A stretch of 64,000 nucleotides of DNA from an uncultured Phycisphaerae bacterium (GTDB lineage Bacteria; Planctomycetota; Phycisphaerae; Sedimentisphaerales; Anaerohalosphaeraceae), in contig CALEDR010000021.1 of assembly GCA_937949545.1 (NCBI GenBank), positions 124,001 to 188,000 on the forward strand, in the 5' to 3' direction. The position numbers and the translations under genes are program-made. The notes under the pieces are model-generated. The model saw only the letters and a list, made by a program, of their open reading frames with translations. It searched no databases and was not told the DNA's origin. This document shows positions 41,285 through 48,940 of this stretch, piece after piece. Position 1 is the first letter of the stretch. Each line of letters begins with the position of its first letter.

Positions 41285-42986
41285 CCGTTATGACCCATTC
41301 GAGTTTGCTGAATTCGTCCTGATGGCTCTGCAGGGCGACATCCAAGCCGAACAAATGCTTCAGCTGGATGAAAGGATGAAGACCCAGCCGTCTTGCGTGC
41401 GCGCCTATGTCGAACTGATGGAGCTGTGCACGGAACTGTCTTCCCTCGGCAGTGTGGAAATTCCTCCGGCGCTCGAGGATTCCGCCGGCAGTCAGGATAT
41501 GCTGCTGTCTCTTTTGGCCGAAGAGGAAAAGACCGCCCCGGCCGTCGAAGTCCCCAAACAAGAAATTCCGCAGGAACCAATGCCCACTGCAGAATTCAAA
41601 CAGAAAAAAAACAAACCCAGCAAACTGTCTTTCGTCTGGCTGGCGGCCAATGCCGCCGCCGTTATCCTGGTGATTGTCCTGCTGAAACTCCTCCCCCAGC
41701 CGCCCGTGCTGGATGTCGCCACATTGGTTGATCAGCTCGGTACGCAATGGGCCCAGCCCGCCCCCGCTCGGGAAAACGGCAGCCGCCTGTGGACGGATGA
41801 AGGCCCCCTCACCCTCCAGCAGGGACTGGTCAAAATCCGCTACGACACCGGCGTGAACCTCCTTATCGAAGGTCCCGCTTGTTTTACCATTCAGCCGGCC
41901 GGTGTATTCCTCGAATATGGACGGCTGTACGCCGCTGTTTCCCCGGCCGGCAAGGGCTTTCGCGTCGAAACCCCACGCTCGCAGTTTCTCGATTATGGAA
42001 CCGAATTCGGCATCCTGACCCAGAAAGACGGCGCGGCGGAGCTGCACGTTATCCAGGGAATGGTGGAGTTATACACCGGCTCCCGAGGCCGATTCCTGAG
42101 CCGTCAAATGGTCTCCGAACAAAAGGCCGTTCGCTACAACCCCCAAACGGACCAAATCCAGAACATCCCCGTCCAAAAGGAGGCCTTCGTCCGCTCTATC
42201 CATTCCGCCAGCAAAATGGTCTGGCGGGGGAAGATGTCGCTCAGTCTGGCTGACATCGTCGGCGGCGGAAACGGCTTTGAAGGGGGACTTCCCAACGCCG
42301 GCTTCGATGCCGCCACCGGAAAAAAACAAACCCGTCTTTCCAGCTGCTATCCGTTCGAAGGTCCCGCCGGCTTTCGCAAAGTGCTCGACCATCCTTTCAT
42401 TGACGGCGTCTTTATCCCCGCCGCCGCAGGCAAAAAAACGCCGATTGCCTCCGAAGAAACCATCACGGCTTCCTTCCCCGGAGCAGCCGAACGGCTCTGG
42501 GGCTATATTTTCAACGGCGCCTTTCATCAGGGGACCCCGTATGACCGAACGCCTCTGAAGCTGGGCGGCCGGATTTATGGAACGCCCGAATATCCGGCCC
42601 TCACCATCCATTCCAATCAGGGCATCACGTTCGACCTGGCCGAAATCCGAAAAGCCCTGCCGGGATTGTCCATTGCCGCCTTTCGGGCCACGGTGGGCAT
42701 CTCTCAGACCGTAACGGAAGCCCTCGAAAACAAGACGGCCGAAACAGATTCTCCCGAGCAGTTTGACGCAGACCATTCAGAAGCTGACTTCTGGATCCTC
42801 CTGGACGGCCAGACGGTCTATCATCGCCGGCTGTCCAGCCGAGAGGATGCAGAAGATTTGAATATTCCTATTCCCGAATCCTTCCGGTTCCTGACGCTGG
42901 CCGTAACCGAATCAGACGACGGTATCTCCTACGACTGGGCCCTTTTCGGACGGCCGGAATTGACGCTCGAACCGGCGGAAAAATAA
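41277..42986 (+). CDS. FecR-domain membrane protein with NPCBM-like C-terminal domain
   Basis: 569 aa. A cytoplasmic N-terminal region (about 1-115) that begins like anti-sigma regions of this family (YDPFEFAEFVLMALQGD), one transmembrane helix (about 120-140, LAANAAAVILVIVLLKLL), a periplasmic FecR domain (about 175-290, LEYGRLYAAVSPAGKGFRVE, QFLDYGTEFGI), a middle part, and a C-terminal NPCBM-like carbohydrate-binding fold (about 430-565, FRATVGISQTV, FWILLDGQTVYHRRLS). Such a protein could sense a glycan outside and control the upstream sigma factor inside; inference. ATG overlaps the sigma stop by 8 bases. Confidence 0.85.
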   Translation: MADRYDPFEFAEFVLMALQGDIQAEQMLQLDERMKTQPSCVRAYVELMELCTELSSLGSVEIPPALEDSAGSQDMLLSLLAEEEKTAPAVEVPKQEIPQEPMPTAEFKQKKNKPSKLSFVWLAANAAAVILVIVLLKLLPQPPVLDVATLVDQLGTQWAQPAPARENGSRLWTDEGPLTLQQGLVKIRYDTGVNLLIEGPACFTIQPAGVFLEYGRLYAAVSPAGKGFRVETPRSQFLDYGTEFGILTQKDGAAELHVIQGMVELYTGSRGRFLSRQMVSEQKAVRYNPQTDQIQNIPVQKEAFVRSIHSASKMVWRGKMSLSLADIVGGGNGFEGGLPNAGFDAATGKKQTRLSSCYPFEGPAGFRKVLDHPFIDGVFIPAAAGKKTPIASEETITASFPGAAERLWGYIFNGAFHQGTPYDRTPLKLGGRIYGTPEYPALTIHSNQGITFDLAEIRKALPGLSIAAFRATVGISQTVTEALENKTAETDSPEQFDADHSEADFWILLDGQTVYHRRLSSREDAEDLNIPIPESFRFLTLAVTESDDGISYDWALFGRPELTLEPAEK

Positions 42987-43038
42987 CAGACCGGCACCCG
43001 GAGCACGGGACAAAAGAGCCGACCGGCTCCGGAAGCCG

Positions 43039-43088
43039 TCGAATCCAATGGTTGGATTCGAAAATGAGTGGGTAATACGGCTCATTTT
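43039..43088 (+). other. Two adjacent hairpins before the PEP-CTERM gene
   Basis: TCGAATCCAA-TGG-TTGGATTCGA, a perfect 10-bp stem with a three-base loop, is joined directly to AAAATGAG, 12-base loop, CTCATTTT, an 8-bp stem. They share one A. The ribosome site GGAGG of the next gene begins six bases later. They may reduce read-through from the sigma operon or shape the leader of the PEP-CTERM mRNA. Confidence 0.65.
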
Positions 43089-43102
43089 AGCGGAGGAAGA
43101 CG

Positions 43103-43861
43103 ATGAAAACAAAGAATTGGTTAAAAGCGTGGGCAATCCTGGCGGTACTCGGCCTGTTCGCCGCAGGTCCGGCATTTGGGGCAACCATTCTGATTGATTT
43201 GGGCAATGCGATTTCCTGGCGCGGTGTGGACGTGCCGAATCCGGATGCCAACGGCCACTATTGGAACAGCGTCTGGAGCGGTGCGTACTACCCCGGTTTG
43301 GTGGACATCAACGGAAACGTCACCAGCATTAACTTCGGATTCTCTTCGGCAGGCGGAACCGACAGCTACAACGGCCCGGCCGGCGTCACCTCCAATCCGC
43401 CCACCCCGGCCCAAATCGCCGCCACGGACATTGATGCCGCCGCTCTGGGCAATCTGGGTGTCAAGGAGGCCGCCATGGACTACTATGTCAATTCCACCTT
43501 TGAGATTCAGGGACTGGACCCGGCCAAAAAATACAATCTGACCTTCTTCGGCTCGCACAAGTTCAGCCCCGACACAACCACCGTCTATTCCGTCTATACC
43601 GACAACACCTATACCACGCTGGTCGCTTCCGTCATGCTCGATGTGCAGGACCCCTTGTATCCCTGGCTGCACAACCGGGACAAAGTCGCCGTCCTGACGG
43701 GCCTGTCGCCGCAGATGTACAATATCCTGTACGTCAAGTTCGCCGGATTAACCGGTGTCGAGGGGTATCTGAATGCCCTCCAGATTGAGGAAGTCCCCGA
43801 ACCGACAATGATGTCCCTGATGCTTCTCGGAGGCCTCCTGGCCCGCAAACGCTCTCGATAA
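43103..43861 (+). CDS. Secreted PEP-CTERM protein, paralogue of the next gene
   Basis: 252 aa. Signal peptide 1-27 (ending GPAFG-AT). The domain (about 28-225) starts TILIDLGNAISWRGVDVPNP and has NGHYWNSVWSGAYYPGLVDI, SFEIQGLDPAKKYNLTFFGSHKF-type text (here TFEIQGLDPAKKYNLTFFGS) and ILYVKFAGL. It ends VPEPTMMSLMLLGGLLARKR, the PEP-CTERM signal recognised by exosortase: PEP, helix, basic tail. It is a cell-surface or matrix protein of unknown ligand. The domain's beta-rich pattern (Y.L.F.GS, then IL.VKF) resembles carbohydrate-binding modules. Confidence 0.88.
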   Translation: MKTKNWLKAWAILAVLGLFAAGPAFGATILIDLGNAISWRGVDVPNPDANGHYWNSVWSGAYYPGLVDINGNVTSINFGFSSAGGTDSYNGPAGVTSNPPTPAQIAATDIDAAALGNLGVKEAAMDYYVNSTFEIQGLDPAKKYNLTFFGSHKFSPDTTTVYSVYTDNTYTTLVASVMLDVQDPLYPWLHNRDKVAVLTGLSPQMYNILYVKFAGLTGVEGYLNALQIEEVPEPTMMSLMLLGGLLARKRSR

Positions 43862-43908
43862 TGGTCTCAAACAGGGACAAACGTGCAAAACTGACAGAGG
43901 AGATGACT

Positions 43909-45360
43909 ATGAGAACGCAGAAGTTTTTATCCGGGCCGGCGGCTGTCCTGCTGGCAGGCATCCTGAGCTCGTCGGTGCTCGGCCAAACCATTCTGATTGA
44001 CTTCGGCAATGCCTCCTCCTGGCGAGGGGTCACTGCCCCAAGTCCCGACATCAACGGCCATTACTGGAACAGCGTCTGGAGCGGCACCTATTATCCGAAT
44101 CTGGTGGACATCAACGGCAATCCGACCTCCACTCATTTTGGTTTTGCCATCGGCGGTGCCGGCGGCACCGACAGCTACAACGGCCCGGCCGGCGTCACCT
44201 CCAATCCGCCTACGCCGGCTCAGATTGCCGCTGCTGACATTGACGCCGCCGCACTGGGCAGCCTCGGCATCAAAGAGGCCGCCATGGATTTTTATGACTC
44301 CTCCAGATTTGAGATTCAGGGGCTGGACCCGACCAAAACCTACAACCTGACTTTCTTCGGCTCGCACAAGTACAGCGACGACGATACCACCGTCTATTCC
44401 GTCTGCACGGACAACACGTATTCCTCCGTCGTCGCATCCGCCTCTCTCAATGTAGCGGATGCCCCCAACAGCCCCAATCACAACCGCGACAAGGTCGTCA
44501 CCATCAGCGACCTCGACCCGCAGACCTTCAACATCCTGTATGTCAAATTTGCCGGCATCAACGGAAACCTCGGCTATCTGAACTGCATGCAGATTGAAGA
44601 AGCCCTGCCGGTTAAAGCACGCAGCCCCCTCCCGCGGGCGGCCGCCAAAAACATCCCGCTGGATACCCACTTGACCTGGACGGCCCCCAGCGCCTACACA
44701 CCGTCCCATTATGTTCTTCGTTTCCGTGTTCGCGGGGCCGCAGACCCCAACTGGCTGGTGGTTGATCCGGTGCAGGACTTGGCGCTGGACAGCGACCCGA
44801 TGACGACCGAAGCGGCCGTGCCGATGGCTCTCGATTACAGTACAACCTATGAATGGAAAGTGTCCTCTTTCAAAGCCGGAGACCCGAACGAATTCGAAGG
44901 TCCCGTCTGGTCTTTTACCACAGTTCCGGCACTCCAGGTCAGCGCCGGACCGAACATCCTCACCTGGCTGGACGGCGGTGTCGCAGTCGTGAACCTGAAC
45001 GGCTCTGTCGGCTGCCAGTGCAGCCCCACCCTGGCCTGGTCTGTGGTTTCCAAGCCCGCCGGCTCGAATTGTGTGATTGCAAACCCTGCTTCTGCCGTTA
45101 CGTGGGCCTCGCTGGACAAGACCGGCACCTATATCCTGAAACTGTGGGCTCGAGATAATTCCATCCCGATTGAAAACGAAGACACCATGGAAATTCAGGT
45201 TTTCGCGGACGCCTGCCAGGCCGCCAAGGCCAGCCCGGCCGGGTATCTCCCCCTGCCGCACGATTCCAACAGCGACTGCCGGGTAGATTTGGAAGACTTT
45301 GTCCTGTTTGCATCGGACTGGCTGGAGGATTTGTCGCTGACGCAGAATCTCGAGTATTAA
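43909..45360 (+). CDS. Secreted multidomain protein with dockerin-like C-terminus
   Basis: 483 aa from ATG 43909 (GAGGAG six bases upstream; longer frame to 43861 unsupported). Signal peptide 1-26 (ending SSVLG-QT). Residues about 27-230 are the same domain as the preceding PEP-CTERM protein (TILIDFGNASSWRGV, NGHYWNSVWSGTYYPNLVDI, ILYVKFAGI). A fibronectin-like domain follows (about 235-345, PLDTHLTWTAPSAYTPSHYV, TTYEWKVSSF) and an Ig/PKD-like domain (about 345-440). The C-terminus holds one dockerin-like repeat DSNSDCRVDLEDFVLFASDW. No PEP-CTERM signal. Surface or cell-free glycan-related role is inferred. Confidence 0.86.
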   Translation: MRTQKFLSGPAAVLLAGILSSSVLGQTILIDFGNASSWRGVTAPSPDINGHYWNSVWSGTYYPNLVDINGNPTSTHFGFAIGGAGGTDSYNGPAGVTSNPPTPAQIAAADIDAAALGSLGIKEAAMDFYDSSRFEIQGLDPTKTYNLTFFGSHKYSDDDTTVYSVCTDNTYSSVVASASLNVADAPNSPNHNRDKVVTISDLDPQTFNILYVKFAGINGNLGYLNCMQIEEALPVKARSPLPRAAAKNIPLDTHLTWTAPSAYTPSHYVLRFRVRGAADPNWLVVDPVQDLALDSDPMTTEAAVPMALDYSTTYEWKVSSFKAGDPNEFEGPVWSFTTVPALQVSAGPNILTWLDGGVAVVNLNGSVGCQCSPTLAWSVVSKPAGSNCVIANPASAVTWASLDKTGTYILKLWARDNSIPIENEDTMEIQVFADACQAAKASPAGYLPLPHDSNSDCRVDLEDFVLFASDWLEDLSLTQNLEY

Positions 45361-45389
45361 CTGACAAACTCCGCCCCAAGCAAAAAAGA

Positions 45390-45427
45390 ACGGGATGCCG
45401 TACACAGCAACCGGCATCCCTGTTTTA
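45390..45427. terminator. Bidirectional terminator between the secreted protein gene and metE
   Basis: GGGATGCC (45392-45399) pairs with GGCATCCC (45413-45420), extended by flanking CG; on the plus strand TGTTTTATT follows, and on the minus strand TTCTTTTTTG. It serves both convergent transcripts. Confidence 0.85.
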
Positions 45428-45438
45428 TTCCGACCCAA

Positions 45439-47715
45439 TCAGCCGCCCAGACTTCGACGCAGACGAACGGCGGCCTGCACCATATTTTTCAAAGATGCCT
45501 CCGTCTCCGGCCACCCGCGGGTTTTCAGGCCGCAGTCCGGATTGACCCAAATCTGCTCAGCCCGAAGATACCGAAGTATTTCTTTCAGCAGCGCCTCCAT
45601 CTCCTCAACAGACGGAACCCGCGGACTGTGAATATCATAAACCCCGGGACCGATTTCATTCGGATAACGGTATCGTTCAAACACCTCAAGCAGCACCGCA
45701 TCCGAGCGGGAGGCCTCAATCGACAGCACATCCGCATCCATTGCAATAATGGCACCCATCCGGTCATTGAAATCCGCATAACACATATGGGTATGAATCT
45801 GTGTTTCGTCTTTCACCCCGCAGGAAGCCAGGCGAAACGCCTTCACAGCCCAGTCAAAATATTCCGCCCGTTCCGATTGCCGCAGAGGAACCCCCTCGCA
45901 CAGACCCGGCTCATCAATCTGGATGATGCGGATGCCGGCCGCCTCCAAATCCGCCGCTTCGTCCCGAACAGCCAGTGCCAGCTGGAAAGCCGTATCCCGA
46001 CGCGGCTGGTCCTCCCGGACAAACGACCATTGCAGAAGCGTCATCGGACCGGTCAGCATTCCCTTGACCGGTTTGTCGGTCAGTGACTGGGCGTATCGAA
46101 TCCAATGGACCGTCATCGGAGAAGCCCGCCGAACATCGCCGTAAATCACGGGCGGCTTGACACAGCGGGACCCGTAGCTCTGCACCCATCCGTTCTGCGT
46201 AAATGCAAAGCCCTCCAGCATCTCCCCGAAATACTCCACCATATCATTACGTTCCGGCTCACCGTGCACCAGCACATCCAGCCCGATGGATTCCTGAAAG
46301 CGAATCACGTTCTCAATCTGCCGTTTCATCGCGGACTGGTATTCCGCTTCAGGCAAAGCCCCTTTCCTGAAATCCGCCCGCATCCTGCGAATGTCCGGCG
46401 TCTGCGGAAATGAACCGATGGTCGTGGTCGGAAACAGCGGCAGACACAGCCGCTGGCGCTGCAACCTCCTCCGCCGTTCAAAATCAGACTGCCGGGAGAA
46501 CATTGAATCCGTCAGCTGACTCATTCGATTCCGAACCTCAGGATTGTAGAACAGCCGCGAAGTCTTTTCCGACTGGAAGAGACGCTGATTCTCCTCCAGA
46601 ATCGGCTCTACAGCCTGATGACCCTCGCGGACAGCCCGCGCCAGAATCCGGATTTCCTGCAGCTTCTGCACTGCAAAGGCCATCCGCCGGCGAATCTCAG
46701 CAGGCAGGGCCGTTTCCTGAGCCAAATCGACCGGACAATGCAGCAGCGAACAGGAAGGAGCAACCATCAGCCGCTCCGCTCCAAGCCGGTCGGCCGCACG
46801 GAGAAGCTTGTCCAGACAGTCCGTCAGATTGGCTTTCCAGACATTTCGTCCGTTCACAATCCCCAGCGAAAGCATCATCTGCTCCGGAATCCGCTCCAGA
46901 GCCGCATCCAGCTGCCGGGGCGCACGGACCAGGTCCAGATGAACCGCATCGAAAGGAAGCTCCGTCAGCCAGGACAGTTTCTCAGAAATATCCCCAAAAT
47001 AAGCCGTCAGACAAACCTTCGGATGCGGCGAGGACAGCAGCCGGCTGTATCCCCTTCGGAACTGACGCTCTTCTTCAGCGGTCATATCCAGCGACAAAAG
47101 CGGCTCATCCATCTGAACCCACAGGGCTCCGGCTTTTTGGAGTCTTGACAAAATCTCTTCATAAACGCAAAGCAATCCGTCCAGAAGATTCCATTTCGAA
47201 CAAAGCATTCGGCTTTTGCCCAGCCGCAGAAACGTCATCGGCCCCAGCAGAACAGGACGCGTCAGTATTCCCGATTCTTTGGCTTCCTCGAATTCCCGCA
47301 GCACTTTTTCCGACTGCAGCCGGAAAATCTGTCCTTCCTCAAACTCCGGCACAATATAGTGATAGTTTGTGTCAAACCACTTGGTCATTTCCATCGCCGC
47401 CGCTTCGGCATCGCCTCGGGCCATCCGAAAGTAAGTATCCAGACCGGGCCGCTCGGCGGAGCGGAGAAACCGAGACGGCACCGCCCCCGTCATCAGCACC
47501 GTATCCAGAACATGGTCATAAAAGGAAAAATCATTGCTGGGAATCTGCTCAATCCCGAGCGTCTTCTGCAGCTGCCAGTGCCTGACCCGCAGCGTGCGCC
47601 CCGTCTCCAGCAGACTCTCCTGCGAAATGTCTCCTTTCCAATAGGCTTCCAGCGCCTTCTTCAGCTCCCGTTCAATCCCCATCCGGGGAAAACCCAGATT
47701 GGCCGTCATCATCAT
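45439..47715 (-). CDS. metE: Cobalamin-independent methionine synthase MetE
   Basis: 758 aa, full length. Two homologous halves; the catalytic zinc ligands are H and C of THMC near residue 640, a Glu in the following helix and C near 726 in NPDCGLKTRGW. GEPERNDMVEYFGE and LTGPMTLLQWSFVREDQ are family signatures. Transfers a methyl group from methyl-tetrahydrofolate-polyglutamate to homocysteine without B12. Three ATGs stand in a row (47715, 47712, 47709); AAGGA precedes them. It is the last gene of the riboswitch-led operon, 26 bases after dcd, so B12 should repress it. Confidence 0.97.
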   Translation of the reverse strand: MMMTANLGFPRMGIERELKKALEAYWKGDISQESLLETGRTLRVRHWQLQKTLGIEQIPSNDFSFYDHVLDTVLMTGAVPSRFLRSAERPGLDTYFRMARGDAEAAAMEMTKWFDTNYHYIVPEFEEGQIFRLQSEKVLREFEEAKESGILTRPVLLGPMTFLRLGKSRMLCSKWNLLDGLLCVYEEILSRLQKAGALWVQMDEPLLSLDMTAEEERQFRRGYSRLLSSPHPKVCLTAYFGDISEKLSWLTELPFDAVHLDLVRAPRQLDAALERIPEQMMLSLGIVNGRNVWKANLTDCLDKLLRAADRLGAERLMVAPSCSLLHCPVDLAQETALPAEIRRRMAFAVQKLQEIRILARAVREGHQAVEPILEENQRLFQSEKTSRLFYNPEVRNRMSQLTDSMFSRQSDFERRRRLQRQRLCLPLFPTTTIGSFPQTPDIRRMRADFRKGALPEAEYQSAMKRQIENVIRFQESIGLDVLVHGEPERNDMVEYFGEMLEGFAFTQNGWVQSYGSRCVKPPVIYGDVRRASPMTVHWIRYAQSLTDKPVKGMLTGPMTLLQWSFVREDQPRRDTAFQLALAVRDEAADLEAAGIRIIQIDEPGLCEGVPLRQSERAEYFDWAVKAFRLASCGVKDETQIHTHMCYADFNDRMGAIIAMDADVLSIEASRSDAVLLEVFERYRYPNEIGPGVYDIHSPRVPSVEEMEALLKEILRYLRAEQIWVNPDCGLKTRGWPETEASLKNMVQAAVRLRRSLGG

Positions 47716-47741
47716 AAGAAAATCCTTCTTCCGAACAATAG

Positions 47742-48308
47742 TTATACACAGGGCAGACGAATGCCCGTCTGATTCTGATACTTGCCGTTTCGATCGGCAT
47801 AGGAAACCTCACAGGGACTGTCGGATTCAAAAAAAAGCACCTGTGCCAGCCCTTCTCCGGCATACACCTTGGCCGGCAGCGGTGTCGTATTGGAAATCTC
47901 CAGCACTGCATGGCCTTCCCAGCCCGGTTCAAACGGCGTTACGTTCACAATAATGCCGCACCGGGCATACGTGGATTTCCCCACACAAATCGTCATTACA
48001 TTCCGGGGAATTCGGAATTTTTCCACACTCAGGGCCAGCACAAAACTGTTCGGCGGAATCAGACAGACATCCGTTTCCACCTCCACCAGACCCCGCGGGT
48101 CAAAATTTTTCGGGTCAATCACCGTGCCGTACACGTTGGTAAACACCCGAAAATGACGTGAAACCCGAATATCATAGCCAAAGGAGGACAGACCGTAGGA
48201 AATGACGCTTCGTCCCTCCGCCGTGCGAATCTGCTGATCCACAAACGGCTCTATCATCCCGTATTCGACGGCCTTTTTTCGAATCCACGAATCCGGACAA
48301 ATGCTCAT
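47742..48308 (-). CDS. dcd: dCTP deaminase
   Basis: 188 aa with the dCTP deaminase/dUTPase fold: [37 protein letters not shown] (catalytic Glu region), [20 protein letters not shown] and a C-terminal [10 protein letters not shown]. It converts dCTP to dUTP, feeding dTMP synthesis; whether it is bifunctional (dCTP to dUMP) cannot be told. It overlaps nrdG by four bases (ATGA) and lies in the cobalamin-riboswitch operon, which links dNTP supply by class III reductase to thymidylate formation. ATG 48308. Confidence 0.95.
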   Translation of the reverse strand: MSICPDSWIRKKAVEYGMIEPFVDQQIRTAEGRSVISYGLSSFGYDIRVSRHFRVFTNVYGTVIDPKNFDPRGLVEVETDVCLIPPNSFVLALSVEKFRIPRNVMTICVGKSTYARCGIIVNVTPFEPGWEGHAVLEISNTTPLPAKVYAGEGLAQVLFFESDSPCEVSYADRNGKYQNQTGIRLPCV

Positions 48309-48940
48309 AACATCTCCTCCATCAAATCCGATTGTTTCCGCAGCGACTTCTCCAGCGCCGACTCGGCGGCAAACGGCTGGATTTTATAAACAGCACCGAC
48401 CGGCAGGTCCCGCCGAATCTGCTCCAGATCTTCCGGCGTCAGCAGCCCGGGCACAAAGGTCGTGCGAAACTCCGCCGCAATTCCGCTGTGCACAATCAGC
48501 TCGATGCTGCGTTCAATTTCTTCCCGAGGGTACACCCCGCCGGTCAGCAGCGGATATTTGCACGGCGGGGCCTTGATATCCATCGCCGCATAATCCAGCA
48601 GCCCCTCAGTCAGCAAAGCTTCGAGCATCCTCGGCTGACTGCCGTTTGTATCCAGTTTAACCTGAAATCCCATCCGGCGAAGCAGACGGATAAAATCAGG
48701 CAGATCCCCCTGCAGGGTCGGCTCACCGCCGCTGAGCACCACACCGTCCAGAATCTTTCGCCGCTCCATTAAAAGGCCTGCAGCTGTCTGTTCGTCAAAT
48801 ATCTCCTCGGCATCCGTCTCCAGCAAACGGCCGTTATGGCAGAACGGACAGCGAAAATTGCACCCCTGCACGAACAAAAGCGCCGCCGTCCTTCCCGGAA
48901 AATCACTGAGCGTCACCGGCTGAAAACCGCCGAATTTCAT
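48305..48940 (-). CDS. nrdG: Anaerobic ribonucleotide reductase activating protein
   Basis: 211 aa radical SAM enzyme: [13 protein letters not shown] carries the CxxxCxxC motif (C27, C31, C34) that holds the 4Fe-4S cluster, followed by [17 protein letters not shown] and KLDTNGSQP. It makes the glycyl radical on NrdD by reductive cleavage of [18 protein letters not shown] is typical of the NrdG/activating enzyme branch used with NrdD. Start overlaps the nrdD stop by one base, end overlaps dcd by four: tight operon. Oxygen-sensitive, so the host is anaerobic or facultative. Confidence 0.95.
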   Translation of the reverse strand: MKFGGFQPVTLSDFPGRTAALLFVQGCNFRCPFCHNGRLLETDAEEIFDEQTAAGLLMERRKILDGVVLSGGEPTLQGDLPDFIRLLRRMGFQVKLDTNGSQPRMLEALLTEGLLDYAAMDIKAPPCKYPLLTGGVYPREEIERSIELIVHSGIAAEFRTTFVPGLLTPEDLEQIRRDLPVGAVYKIQPFAAESALEKSLRKQSDLMEEML

